A stretch of DNA of 64,000 bases from JAWHQP01 sp032586195 (GTDB lineage: Bacteria; Pseudomonadota; Gammaproteobacteria; Enterobacterales; Pasteurellaceae), in the NCBI GenBank assembly GCA_032586195.1, contig JAWHQP010000004.1, forward strand, positions 124,001 to 188,000, written 5' to 3'. The notes under the pieces were generated by a model. That model made no database searches. It was not told the origin of the DNA and was given only the letters and a program-made list of their open reading frames with translations. The position numbers and the translations under genes are program-made. Positions 47,243 to 55,976 of the stretch are shown in pieces (the first letter of the stretch is position 1; each line of letters opens with the position of its first letter).

Positions 47243-47836
47243 ATGTCAGAACCTATTATTGAAACCTATCCTTTTCAACCCGTATTACCGCCCCATGCCA
47301 AAGTTATGATGATGGGTACCTTTCCGCCGCCGCGGGAAAAGCGCAGCATGGAGTTCCATTATCCTAATTTCCAAAATGATATGTGGCGGGTGTATGGATT
47401 GGTGTTTTTTAATGATAAAGAACATTTTCAGGTGCCGGGGGAAAAGCGGTTTGACCCGGAGAAAATCAAAGCCTTTTTTTATGAACGCGGAATCGCTTCT
47501 TGTCCGACGGCGGTGCGGGTGATTCGAGGGCAGGGCAATGCGTCGGATAAATTCTTAAAAGTTGTGGAAGCGGTGCATTTGGATGAAGTACTGCAAAAGG
47601 TGCCGCTGGTTCGTTGGTTGTTCACCACGGGCGGGAAAGCGACGGAGACATTGTTCAGCCTCGTGCCGGAGCTCAATTTAAAAGAACCGAAAACCAATCA
47701 ATTCATCGAGTTTCCGTATCATGGGCATGACTTGAAGCTTTATCGTGTACCTTCCACTTCCCGCGCCTATCCGTTGAGCTTAGAAAAAAAAGCGGAAGCT
47801 TATGCGAATTTCTTTAAGCTAACGGGGGTATTGTAG
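47243..47836 (+). CDS. Uracil-DNA-glycosylase-superfamily protein (MUG/TDG-like)
   Basis: A 197-residue protein with the fold signatures of mismatch-type uracil-DNA glycosylases. MMMGTFPPPREKRS is the water-activating/uracil-pocket motif, FHYPNFQNDMWRVYGL resembles the MUG (F/Y)-x-x-P-x-N-x-(F/M)W block, and YRVPSTSRAYPLSLE near the end resembles the minor-groove loop (PSTS). The active-site Asn/Asp is not clear, so activity is uncertain. It is monocistronic with a hairpin at 47860-47884. Confidence 0.7.
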   Translation: MSEPIIETYPFQPVLPPHAKVMMMGTFPPPREKRSMEFHYPNFQNDMWRVYGLVFFNDKEHFQVPGEKRFDPEKIKAFFYERGIASCPTAVRVIRGQGNASDKFLKVVEAVHLDEVLQKVPLVRWLFTTGGKATETLFSLVPELNLKEPKTNQFIEFPYHGHDLKLYRVPSTSRAYPLSLEKKAEAYANFFKLTGVL

Positions 47837-47859
47837 AACGTGGGATATAAGTTTAGCGA

Positions 47860-47884
47860 AAACGCCGGTCATTAACCGGCGTTT
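47860..47884. terminator. Bidirectional terminator between UDG-like gene and cdd
   Basis: AACGCCGGT/ACCGGCGTT, a perfect 9-bp stem with a 5-nt loop, lies between the convergent genes. Confidence 0.8.
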
Positions 47885-47925
47885 GTGTTACTGAAGTTTG
47901 AGATTAACTCGGCGCCAACCGTTGT

Positions 47926-48813
47926 TTAATCAATTGGCACGTACTCTAATGTTAATCCTAAATTTTCCGCAAGTGATTCACTGATCGCCCGATGGCTTAA
48001 TACCGCTTGTTTTTCCGCCATAACGATGCGTATGATTTTCTGATCGCGTAAAGTTGAAAAACGATGAATATTCAGAGCACTTTGCAGCGGTAAGAAACTC
48101 GGGTTAAAAGCGGCGTTTTCGGCATAACGTCCCGTAATGATTTGAGAGCCGACCTGCAAAGCCACGCCACTAAATGCCTGACTATAAGGGGCATAAGAAA
48201 GGCTCGCAGCCACAATGGCCGCTTGAGTGAGGGAATCCCCGAACGGTGAAAACGGCTGTTGTTGTATATCAAACAAGCGTTTGGAAATATTAAGATCTTT
48301 CGGTCCAAAGCTATCGGGAAGATAATCTTGTAAAGCATTATGTCGGCTGTGGGGGAGATGAATCCGTAAATTCTCTGCGCGATTTAGTTCGTTCATAAAC
48401 TGGCGGCAATGTCCGCATGGCGTGTAATTGACGACAACGTCACGCACTGCGGTTTCACCGGACATCCAGGCGTGCATTATCGCGCTTTGTTCGGCATGCA
48501 CCGTTTGTTGAATGGCTGTAGAAGTAAACTCTTGATTCGCGCCAAAATAAAAATTGCCCGATTCGCCTATAGCGATAGCTCCGACCGAAAAATTTGATAC
48601 TGGGATAACGGCATAACAAGCGGCCATAGCCAGGCAGTGCAATGCAATATCTATGTCGGAAAGACAATATTGTTCGCTCCATCGGTGAATCAGTTGGGCC
48701 GGAAAACAGCCGTGATAGTGTTGACGCCGTAACTGCGCGATTACTTCATTAGTGAACGGATCATGTTGTTTTTCATTGAGTCGTATAAGACGCGCTTGAA
48801 TTTCTGAAAACAT
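47926..48813 (-). CDS. cdd: Cytidine deaminase (long, dimeric type)
   Basis: A zinc enzyme that deaminates cytidine and deoxycytidine in pyrimidine salvage. It is 295 residues, the enteric-type long form with an active N-domain and a degenerate C-domain. The zinc ligand and catalytic Glu are in VHAEQSAIMHAW, the cysteine ligands in NYTPCGHCRQFMNEL. ATG 48813 follows GGAGAAAAA; an in-frame extension upstream is rejected. It has its own promoter (TTGCCG-N17-TATTAT at 48834-48862). Confidence 0.95.
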   Translation of the reverse strand: MFSEIQARLIRLNEKQHDPFTNEVIAQLRRQHYHGCFPAQLIHRWSEQYCLSDIDIALHCLAMAACYAVIPVSNFSVGAIAIGESGNFYFGANQEFTSTAIQQTVHAEQSAIMHAWMSGETAVRDVVVNYTPCGHCRQFMNELNRAENLRIHLPHSRHNALQDYLPDSFGPKDLNISKRLFDIQQQPFSPFGDSLTQAAIVAASLSYAPYSQAFSGVALQVGSQIITGRYAENAAFNPSFLPLQSALNIHRFSTLRDQKIIRIVMAEKQAVLSHRAISESLAENLGLTLEYVPID

Positions 48814-48833
48814 TTTTTCTCCTGAATGTAACA

Positions 48834-48862
48834 ATAATACGGAAGACGAATAAAAACGGCAA
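48834..48862 (-). promoter_or_regulatory. Promoter of cdd
   Basis: On the minus strand TTGCCG (48857-48862), a 17-bp spacer and TATTAT (48834-48839) lie 21 bp before the cdd start codon. cdd thus does not need the transcript that ends at 48903. Confidence 0.65.
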
Positions 48863-48902
48863 GGCGGCTTTCCTGAAATGAAAGAAATATATTGATAACA
48901 AG

Positions 48903-49002
48903 AAAAAAAACCACCCGAAACGGGTGGTAGGAAAGTAGTTTAGCTATTTATTTATGATTATTTTATTTAGGAACTTTATGAATATCAAGCAATTACTTGA
49001 TG
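48903..49002 (-). ncRNA. Candidate FNR-linked small RNA (~95-100 nt)
   Basis: On the minus strand TATGAT (49009-49014), with a weak -35 (TTTGCA, 17-bp spacing), predicts a start near 49001-49006. The unit then has a 5' hairpin (ATCAAG/CTTGAT, 48984-49001), ~55 nt of A/U-rich single strand, and a strong terminator (CCACCCG-TTT-CGGGTGG then 8 T, ending 48903). No coding frame is present. This is the usual layout of an Hfq-binding small RNA. An FNR-like box lies about 56-61 bp upstream of the start. cdd has a separate promoter downstream, so this is not simply its leader. Confidence 0.5.
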
Positions 49003-49054
49003 GGGCGTATCATACATAAGAAGTGGCGGGTTGCAAATCATGATGTGAATTTTT

Positions 49055-49068
49055 TTGATATAAATCAT
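49055..49068. promoter_or_regulatory. FNR-like box between the small-RNA unit and zevA
   Basis: TTGAT-ATAA-ATCAT differs from the FNR consensus TTGAT-N4-ATCAA at one base. It is about -60 relative to the minus-strand unit and 120 bp before zevA. Confidence 0.6.
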
Positions 49069-49144
49069 ATTATTTAAAGAATTTTTTGTGAAATTTTTTG
49101 TCTTAGCAAAAATTTTATACGGATTTACCAATGAATGAGATTAA

Positions 49145-49163
49145 AATAGAATAATTCTCATTT
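49145..49163. promoter_or_regulatory. Fur/Zur-like box before zevA
   Basis: AATAGAATAATTCTCATTT resembles Fur-type boxes. Together with AATGAGA at 49134 it also forms an inverted AATGAGA/TCTCATT pair. It lies 26 bp before the zevA start. Zinc (Zur) or iron (Fur) control cannot be told apart by eye. Confidence 0.5.
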
Positions 49164-49188
49164 AGCTTTTTGATCAAGGATTTCAATA

Positions 49189-49827
49189 ATGAATAAATTA
49201 CGGACATTTGTGGCGATCGGGATGATGCTGTTATCACCTTCGGTGATGGCACACCCGCATGCGTTTATCAACATGCAGCTCAAACCTCTGGTGGAAGAAC
49301 AACGTTTGCTGGGGTTTTCAATGAAATGGACGTTGGATGAGGCGAGTTCGTCGGAATTACTGTATGACTTGCAGCTTGCACAGGGAGATAAACGAGAGGA
49401 AACAAAGCTGATCGGCGAGCTGATGAAAAATGTTATTAACGAACATTATTTTAGTTATTTCTTTGATAAATCGGGCAATAAAATCAAATATTCCGCTCAT
49501 CCCCGAAATTATGGTGTGCGCAACGTACATGGGCGTGCTATGTATTATTTCGATTTTTTATTGACTAATCCGCAGCCGTTGCAAAATACCGAATTAACAT
49601 TGCTGACTTATGATCCGAGTTATTACGTCGCAATGAGTTACGATACAAAATCTAAAACAGCGGTGGACTTCAGCCCGCTGCCGGCGAATTGTCGTGGAGC
49701 GGTGGAAGATCCCAACGTAAATGCCCAAATCCGCGACTATGCCGCTTCGTTGGACCGAATGCAGAAAGATGAGGATTTTACCTTAGGTGAACAATTTGCT
49801 CAGCGAGTGGTTATTTCATGTCGGTAA
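49189..49827 (+). CDS. zevA: Periplasmic zinc-uptake protein ZevA (DUF1007)
   Basis: A 212-residue DUF1007 protein matching ZevA of H. influenzae, which with ZevB supports zinc acquisition. The signal peptide is MNKLRTFVAIGMMLLSPSVM, cleaved before HPHAF, so the mature N-terminus carries metal-binding histidines. The rest (GFSMKWTLDEASSSELLYDL, GRAMYYFDFLLTNPQPLQNT) is a soluble beta-rich domain. It overlaps zevB by 10 bp. A metal-regulator-like box lies upstream. Confidence 0.85.
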   Translation: MNKLRTFVAIGMMLLSPSVMAHPHAFINMQLKPLVEEQRLLGFSMKWTLDEASSSELLYDLQLAQGDKREETKLIGELMKNVINEHYFSYFFDKSGNKIKYSAHPRNYGVRNVHGRAMYYFDFLLTNPQPLQNTELTLLTYDPSYYVAMSYDTKSKTAVDFSPLPANCRGAVEDPNVNAQIRDYAASLDRMQKDEDFTLGEQFAQRVVISCR

Positions 49828-50840
49828 ATAAAACGAAAACAGCGATTAGCGTATTTATTTTTCTCGTACTGGTATTCGCGAGCATTTATCTGTTTCCCTG
49901 GCTGTTTAGCCGCCTGATTAGCTGGCAACAAGCTTTCAATCAGTTAATATCGACGAATTTGCATGAAATTAAGCGGCACTCTCTGCATGCGGGATGGGGG
50001 CTTATTCTGGTGAGTTTTTTCTATGGCGTGCTGCATGCGTTGGGGCCGGGACATGGAAAATTTATTATCGCGGGTTATTTATCCAGCCACGAATCTGCGC
50101 TTAAAAAAAGCATGAAGCTCACTTTTTTATCCTCTTTAATGCAAGGCGTGGTAGCGGTGAGTGCTACATCGATTGTGGTCGTCGCCTTGAACCTGTCGTC
50201 GGCTTATTTTAAATTAAGTCAATTATGGCTGGAACGCTTTGCCTTTGGTCTGATTATTCTGCTGGGTTTGCGCTGGGTCTATCAAAGCGGAAAAAAACTT
50301 TATCTGCGTCGGTATAAAAACAGTACGGTAAAACCTCAGATTCGGCAGATTCATCGACCGCCGTCACAGATGCAAAAAATCGGTAAAAACGACACCGCAC
50401 TTTTATTGCCACGGCGTACGCATAATGCCGTCTGCGGCTGCGGACACCGACATGTGCCCGATCAGACACAGCTTGCCCGTTCAACGGACTGGAAATCGCA
50501 GTTTTTAGTGATCATAAGCATTGGTATGCGCCCGTGTACGGGAGCGATTTTTATCCTGTTTTTGTCCTATATGCTCGGATTATATCTCTGGGGCGTGTTT
50601 GCTACTCTGGCAATGTCGTTAGGCACGGGGTTAACGCTTTCGGGTTTTGCGCTCATGGTGCAATATGCCCGCAGCAGTGCCGTGAAGCTGGGAAAATGGT
50701 ATCTTTCTCCTCGCCTTAACGGCTATGGCGATGTGTTAGTGAAATTGTTTGCGGGGATTTTCGTTACAACGGTTGCGCTTGTTCTGCTATACGGCACCAG
50801 CCTGCCTTCTTCCGGTGGCGCGGTTTTATTTGGACGTTAA
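49818..50840 (+). CDS. zevB: NicO-family metal permease ZevB
   Basis: A 340-residue inner-membrane permease of the nickel/cobalt (NicO/RcnA) family. YGVLHALGPGHGKFIIAGYL contains the metal-selective HxxxPxHGK motif, and SIGMRPCTGAIFILFLSYML is the second signature. A cytoplasmic or periplasmic loop (VCGCGHRHVPDQ) is His/Cys rich. It is translationally coupled to zevA. A USS inside (50394) encodes part of the variable loop. Confidence 0.87.
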   Translation: MSVNKTKTAISVFIFLVLVFASIYLFPWLFSRLISWQQAFNQLISTNLHEIKRHSLHAGWGLILVSFFYGVLHALGPGHGKFIIAGYLSSHESALKKSMKLTFLSSLMQGVVAVSATSIVVVALNLSSAYFKLSQLWLERFAFGLIILLGLRWVYQSGKKLYLRRYKNSTVKPQIRQIHRPPSQMQKIGKNDTALLLPRRTHNAVCGCGHRHVPDQTQLARSTDWKSQFLVIISIGMRPCTGAIFILFLSYMLGLYLWGVFATLAMSLGTGLTLSGFALMVQYARSSAVKLGKWYLSPRLNGYGDVLVKLFAGIFVTTVALVLLYGTSLPSSGGAVLFGR

Positions 50841-50858
50841 GATGCCGTTAAAGAGAAC

Positions 50859-50921
50859 AAAGTGCGGTGTGATATTTTCGAGTTTTTTATGCTAAAACTC
50901 ATTCATATCACACCGCACTTT
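50859..50921. terminator. Long inverted USS pair after zevB
   Basis: AAAGTGCGGTGTGATAT and ATATCACACCGCACTTT are perfect 17-bp arms. An inner GAGTTTT/AAAACTC stem sits between them. This is an extended double hairpin 19 bp past zevB. Confidence 0.85.
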
Positions 50922-51258
50922 AGCCGTAACCGGTTGAATCAATCAGGCATTTTTTTCATGCCGCCGTTCGGTTTAAAAATTTTATTAATTCCCGTCAGAC
51001 TTAACGCCTTGAAAATTTGATCTAAATCTATTTTGTGTGTTTAAAAAATAATCTCATGGCTATTTTTTAGCAAAATTTACTATCTTTAATTCAAAAAATT
51101 TAATAAAATTTCTTAATATTGTTAATAAATTGTAATGTGTTGTTGTTCGTGGTTTAGCATTGCATAAAAAGATTTAACATTCCACACGCGTTATGTCTAT
51201 TCATTTGCCAGACGGGCATTAACGTTTCTTGTTAACTAAACTAAATAAGGAAAAGACT
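50922..51258 (+). promoter_or_regulatory. Long leader/promoter region of aceE
   Basis: This 337-bp AT-rich stretch has no gene and no pdhR. It holds an FNR-like box, TTGAT-CTAA-ATCTA (51017-51030), and a TGTTAATAAATTG stretch near 51120 that could be an ArcA site. Either would fit oxygen control of pyruvate dehydrogenase. The ribosome site AAGGAAAAG lies at 51247-51255. Confidence 0.4.
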
Positions 51259-53919
51259 ATGTCACATATGATCAATGACGTAGATCCAATGGAAACCAGT
51301 GATTGGCTATTGGCTATCGATTCTGTAATTCGTGAAGAAGGTGTTGAAAGAGCACAGTATTTAATTGACCAAGTGTTGGATAAAGCTCGTGCGAACGGTG
51401 TTGCCGCCGCGACGGGGAAGAGCATTACGACACCGTATATCAATACGATTCCTGTGTCTGAGCAGCCCGCCTATCCCGGTGATAAGGAAATCGAACGTCG
51501 TATCCGTTCGGTGGTGCGTTGGAATGCCATTGCCATGGTGTTGCGTAGTCAGAAAAAAGAGCTCGATTTAGGTGGCCATATCTCAACTTATCAGGCGGCC
51601 GCAAGCATGTATGAAGTGTGCTATAACCACTTCTTTAAAGCGGCTACCGACAAAAACGGCGGGGATTTAATTTTCTTCCAAGGGCATGCCGCGCCGGGTA
51701 TGTATGCCCGCGCTTTCGTAGAAGGCCGTTTAACGGAAGAACAGTTGGACAACTTCCGTCAGGAAGCCTTTGTTGATGGCCTATCTTCTTATCCTCACCC
51801 AAAACTCATGCCTGAATTCTGGCAATTTTCAACCGTATCCATGGGCTTAGGTCCGGTGAATGCGATCCGTCAGGCCCGTTTCTTAAAATATCTGGATAAC
51901 CGCGGTTTGAAAGATACCAAGGATCAAAAAGTTTATGCCTTCCTGGGTGACGGAGAAATGGATGAAATCGAGGCCAAAGGTGATTTAACCTTTGCCGCCC
52001 GCGAAGGTTTGGATAATTTAATTTTTACCATTAGTTGTAACTTACAGCGTTTAGACGGCCCAGTAAATGGTAACGGTAAAATCGTACAGGAATTGGAAGC
52101 CTTATTTACCGGTGCCGGCTGGGAAGTAATTAAGGTCTTGTGGGGCGGCACCTGGGATAAACTGCTGGAAAAAGATACCTCGGGTAAATTACAGCAATTA
52201 ATGATGGAAGTGGTCGATGGCGATTACTTAACGTTTAAATCGAAAAACGGCGCCTATGTGCGTGAACATTTCTTCGGGCGTTACCCTGAAACCGCCGCGT
52301 TGGTCGCCGATATGACCGATGACGAAATCTGGGCGTTACGCCGCGGTGCCCATGATTCGGAAAAAATGTATGCGGCTTATGCCAAAGCGCAGAACGCGGG
52401 TAAACCTGTAGTGATTCTGGCTCATCAGATAAAAGGTTATAAAATTCCTGAAGCGGAAAGTAAAAATACCGCTCACCAATCGAAAAAAATGTCATTGGAA
52501 AGCCTTAAAGGTTTCCGCGATCATTTCAATCTGCCGTTAACCGATGAACAGGTGGAAAAACTCGAATATATCAGATTTGCCGAAGGTTCACCGGAGTACA
52601 ACTATTTACATGGTCATCGTAAAGCCCTGAATGGCTACGTGCCGGCCCGTCGTACCCATTTTGACGTAGAATACAAAGTGCCGGCGTTGGAAGAATTCAA
52701 AGCCTTGCTGGATGAACAGCCGCGTGCTATTTCAACCACCATGGCGTTTGTTCGTGCACTGAATATTTTAGTGAAAAATAAAAATATCGGTAAAACCATT
52801 GTGCCGATTTTAGCGGACGAAGCCCGTACCTTCGGTATGGAAGGCATGTTCCGTCAGATCGGTATCTACAACCCGAAAGGTCAGCAATATGTGCCTTCCG
52901 ACCGTGATTTGGTGGCGTATTATCGTGAAGCGAAAGACGGTCAGATTTTACAGGAAGGCATCAATGAATTAGGTGCGACTTCTTCTTGGGTTGCCGCGGC
53001 GACTTCTTATTCCGTCAGCAACCGTCCAATGCTGCCGTTCTTTATCTATTATTCTATGTTCGGTTTCCAACGTGTGGGAGATATGATGTGGTTGGCCGGC
53101 GACCAATTAGCCCGAGGTTTCATGGTGGGCGGTACTTCAGGCCGCACGACTCTGAACGGTGAAGGTTTGCAGCATGAAGACGGCCATAGCCATATTCAGG
53201 CGGGTGTGATTCCTAACTGTGTGACTTATGATCCGTCATTTGCGTATGAAGTTGCGGTCATCATGCAGCAGGGTATCGAGCGCATGTATGGTGAAAAACA
53301 GGAAAACGTGTTTTACTACATGACCACATTAAACGAAATTACCGATCAGCCGGCCATGCCGGCAGGTGCGGAAGAAGGTATCCGTAAAGGTCTATACAAA
53401 TTTGAAACCGTGGCAGGTGCAGGCAAAGGTCATGTTCAGTTGTTAGGTTCCGGCGCAATGATGCGTCATGTGCGTGAAGCGGCACAAATCTTGGCGCATG
53501 ATTATGGCGTGACGGCTGATGTGTTCAGTGCGCCGTCATTTAATGAACTGGCTCGTGAAGGTCATGATGTGGCACGTTGGAATTTATTACATCCGACCGA
53601 AACCCCGCGTGTGCCTTATGTGGCTCAGGTATTGGCGGATTTGCCGACTGTCGCCTCAACCGATTACGTCAAAGCCTATGCGGATCAAATCCGTGCCTTT
53701 GTGCCGAACAAACATTATCATGTCTTAGGTACGGACGGTTTCGGTCGTTCGGACGGTCGTGCCGACTTACGTGAATTCTTTGAAGTGGATGCCCGTTACA
53801 TCGTGGTAGCAGCATTATCTCAATTAGCTAAAGAAGGCAAGATTGATGTGAAAGTGGTAGCGGATGCTATCGCAAAATTCGGCTTAAAAGTGGATCGCGT
53901 TAACCCGTTATACGCATAA
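51259..53919 (+). CDS. aceE: Pyruvate dehydrogenase E1 component (homodimeric)
   Basis: E1 decarboxylates pyruvate with thiamine pyrophosphate and passes the acetyl group to AceF lipoyl arms. It is 886 residues, the enteric length. The TPP motif runs GDGEMDEIEAKGDLTFAARE to NLIFTISCNLQRLDGPVNGN. HHxxH-type and E-pocket segments include FFQGHAAPGMYARAF, SSYPHPKLMPEFWQFSTVSM and GRTTLNGEGLQHEDGHSHIQ. I chose ATG 51259 (MSHMINDVDPMETSDWL). aceF and lpd follow. Confidence 0.98.
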   Translation: MSHMINDVDPMETSDWLLAIDSVIREEGVERAQYLIDQVLDKARANGVAAATGKSITTPYINTIPVSEQPAYPGDKEIERRIRSVVRWNAIAMVLRSQKKELDLGGHISTYQAAASMYEVCYNHFFKAATDKNGGDLIFFQGHAAPGMYARAFVEGRLTEEQLDNFRQEAFVDGLSSYPHPKLMPEFWQFSTVSMGLGPVNAIRQARFLKYLDNRGLKDTKDQKVYAFLGDGEMDEIEAKGDLTFAAREGLDNLIFTISCNLQRLDGPVNGNGKIVQELEALFTGAGWEVIKVLWGGTWDKLLEKDTSGKLQQLMMEVVDGDYLTFKSKNGAYVREHFFGRYPETAALVADMTDDEIWALRRGAHDSEKMYAAYAKAQNAGKPVVILAHQIKGYKIPEAESKNTAHQSKKMSLESLKGFRDHFNLPLTDEQVEKLEYIRFAEGSPEYNYLHGHRKALNGYVPARRTHFDVEYKVPALEEFKALLDEQPRAISTTMAFVRALNILVKNKNIGKTIVPILADEARTFGMEGMFRQIGIYNPKGQQYVPSDRDLVAYYREAKDGQILQEGINELGATSSWVAAATSYSVSNRPMLPFFIYYSMFGFQRVGDMMWLAGDQLARGFMVGGTSGRTTLNGEGLQHEDGHSHIQAGVIPNCVTYDPSFAYEVAVIMQQGIERMYGEKQENVFYYMTTLNEITDQPAMPAGAEEGIRKGLYKFETVAGAGKGHVQLLGSGAMMRHVREAAQILAHDYGVTADVFSAPSFNELAREGHDVARWNLLHPTETPRVPYVAQVLADLPTVASTDYVKAYADQIRAFVPNKHYHVLGTDGFGRSDGRADLREFFEVDARYIVVAALSQLAKEGKIDVKVVADAIAKFGLKVDRVNPLYA

Positions 53920-53936
53920 TAGAACAGATAATTGTA

Positions 53937-53957
53937 AGGGCGTATCGCATACGCCCT
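53937..53957 (+). other. Intercistronic hairpin between aceE and aceF
   Basis: AGGGCGTAT-CGC-ATACGCCCT is a perfect 9-bp stem without a T-run. It may stabilise or process the aceE-aceF mRNA rather than end it. Confidence 0.6.
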
Positions 53958-53979
53958 CATTCCATAAGGTAAAAAGAAA

Positions 53980-55866
53980 ATGGCAAAACAAATTCAAATC
54001 CCGGATATTGGCGGCGATGAAGTGACTGTTACCGAAGTGATGGTGAAAGTTGGGGATACCATTGAAGCAGACCAAAGCGTGATCAACGTTGAAGGGGACA
54101 AAGCTTCAATGGAAGTGCCGGCACCGGAGGCAGGCGTGGTGAAAGCGGTTTTAGTAAAAGTGGGTGATAAAGTCACCACGGGTACACCAATGATTGAATT
54201 GGAAGCGGCGGATGCGGCTCCGGCACAGACGGAACAAAGTGCGGTGTCAAATTCGCCGGTTTCTGCACCGGCAACCGCCTCTGTGGTCGAAATCCATGTG
54301 CCTGATATCGGCGGCGATGAAGTGAATGTGACCGATATTATGGTCAACGTGGGCGATAGCGTCGCGGCGGATCAATCCATCATCAACGTGGAAGGCGATA
54401 AAGCCTCAATGGAGGTACCGGCTCCGCGGGCAGGCATAGTAAAAGAAATTTTAATCAAAGTGGGCGATAAGGTTTCTACCGGCAGCTTGATCATGAAATT
54501 TGAAGTGGCGGATGCTGCTCCGGCCGCGGCTCCTCAACCGGAAACCGCTCCGTCTGCTACAGCCACCGCATCTGTTGTGAAAGATGTACATATTCCTGAT
54601 ATCGGCGGCGATGAGGTTAACGTTACCGAAATTATGGTTGCCGTCGGTGACAGCGTTTCCGAGGAGCAATCTTTGATCACTGTAGAGGGTGACAAAGCCT
54701 CAATGGAAGTACCGGCTCCATTTGCAGGTAAGGTAGTGGAAATTTTAGTGAAAGCAGGTGATAAGGTTTCTACTGGTTCATTGATTATGAAATTTGAAGT
54801 GGCGGGCGCCGCACCGACTACCATTCCGGCGGCTCAGCCTCAAACAACGGCTCCGGCGCAGACGCAGGCTACTCCGGTAGCCGCCGTTTCGGCTCCGGTT
54901 GCTTCCGGTAATGACAGCGAAGTGACCGGCGCGACAGGATTTGCTCATGCAACGCCGGTGGTACGTCGTTTGGCCCGTGAATTCGGCGTAAACCTGGATA
55001 AGGTAAAAGGTACCGGTCGCAAAGGCCGTGTCATGAAAGAAGACGTACAAGCCTATGTCAAAGCCGCCATTAAAGCGCTGGAAAGCGGCGCGGCGGCGGG
55101 TGGCGCGGTCAGCGGCGCAGGTTTAGGTCTGTTACCGTGGCCGAAAGTCGATTTCAGTAAGTTCGGTGAAATTGAAGAAGTCGAATTGAGCCGTATCAAC
55201 AAAATCTCAGGCGCCAATTTACACCGCAACTGGGTTATGATTCCACACGTTACTCACTTCGATCGTGCGGATATTACCGATTTGGAAGCGTTCCGCAAAG
55301 AACAAAACGCTCTTGCCGAAAAACAAAAATTAGGCGTGAAAATCACGCCGGTGGTATTTATTATGAAAGCAGTGGCGAAAGCTCTGGAAGCTTTCCCGCG
55401 TTTCAACAGTTCCATTACGGAAGACGCGCAACGCCTGATTCTGAAAAAATACATCAATATCGGTGTAGCGGTGGATACACCGAACGGCTTGGTTGTACCG
55501 GTATTTAAAGATGTGAACAAAAAAGGCGTAATCGAACTTTCCCGCGAATTGGCCGAAGTATCGAAAAAAGCCCGTGAAGGTAAATTGACCGCATCCGATA
55601 TGCAGGGCGGCTGCTTCACCATTTCAAGTATCGGTGGTTTGGGTACTACCCACTTTGCTCCGATCGTAAATGCTCCGGAGGTGGCAATTTTAGGCGTATC
55701 TAAATCTGAAATGGCACCGGTATGGAATGGCAAAGAATTTATGCCGCGCTTAATGCTGCCAATTTCATTATCCTTCGACCACCGCGTGATTGACGGTGCG
55801 GATGGGGCACGTTTCATTTCATACATCAATGGAGTATTAGGCGATTTACGTCGCTTGGTAATGTAA
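53980..55866 (+). CDS. aceF: Dihydrolipoamide acetyltransferase (E2), three lipoyl domains
   Basis: The core of pyruvate dehydrogenase, 628 residues. Three near-identical lipoyl domains each contain [12 protein letters not shown], with lipoylated lysines at 41, 141 and 239. They are joined by Ala/Pro/Thr-rich flexible linkers. The E1/E3-binding domain follows ([33 protein letters not shown]), then the catalytic domain ending [16 protein letters not shown] with the active-site His. A USS (54237) codes for part of the first linker. Confidence 0.98.
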   Translation: MAKQIQIPDIGGDEVTVTEVMVKVGDTIEADQSVINVEGDKASMEVPAPEAGVVKAVLVKVGDKVTTGTPMIELEAADAAPAQTEQSAVSNSPVSAPATASVVEIHVPDIGGDEVNVTDIMVNVGDSVAADQSIINVEGDKASMEVPAPRAGIVKEILIKVGDKVSTGSLIMKFEVADAAPAAAPQPETAPSATATASVVKDVHIPDIGGDEVNVTEIMVAVGDSVSEEQSLITVEGDKASMEVPAPFAGKVVEILVKAGDKVSTGSLIMKFEVAGAAPTTIPAAQPQTTAPAQTQATPVAAVSAPVASGNDSEVTGATGFAHATPVVRRLAREFGVNLDKVKGTGRKGRVMKEDVQAYVKAAIKALESGAAAGGAVSGAGLGLLPWPKVDFSKFGEIEEVELSRINKISGANLHRNWVMIPHVTHFDRADITDLEAFRKEQNALAEKQKLGVKITPVVFIMKAVAKALEAFPRFNSSITEDAQRLILKKYINIGVAVDTPNGLVVPVFKDVNKKGVIELSRELAEVSKKAREGKLTASDMQGGCFTISSIGGLGTTHFAPIVNAPEVAILGVSKSEMAPVWNGKEFMPRLMLPISLSFDHRVIDGADGARFISYINGVLGDLRRLVM

Positions 55867-55881
55867 GTCATTTACAACATC

Positions 55882-55904
55882 GGGACGGCGTATTATGCTG
55901 TCCC
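55882..55904 (+). other. Intercistronic hairpin between aceF and lpd
   Basis: GGGACGGC-(7 nt)-GCTGTCCC (8 bp, one G-U) lies 15 bp after aceF, followed by CCCTTT. A USS at 55936 precedes lpd. Some attenuation before lpd is possible. Confidence 0.5.
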
Positions 55905-55976
55905 CCCTTTCATTGATAAAAACTAATTTCAGTAAAAGTGCGGTGTCAAATCGCAGAGTTTTTACGAGGAAACAGA

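Noticed and set aside
53980..54830. Three repeats in aceF as a possible duplication artefact
   Set aside because: Three tandem lipoyl domains are normal for E2 of this type; the copies differ in linker sequence.
55254..55871. 205-codon minus-strand frame opposite aceF
   Set aside because: It is antisense to the conserved E2 catalytic domain, with no ribosome site or known motif.
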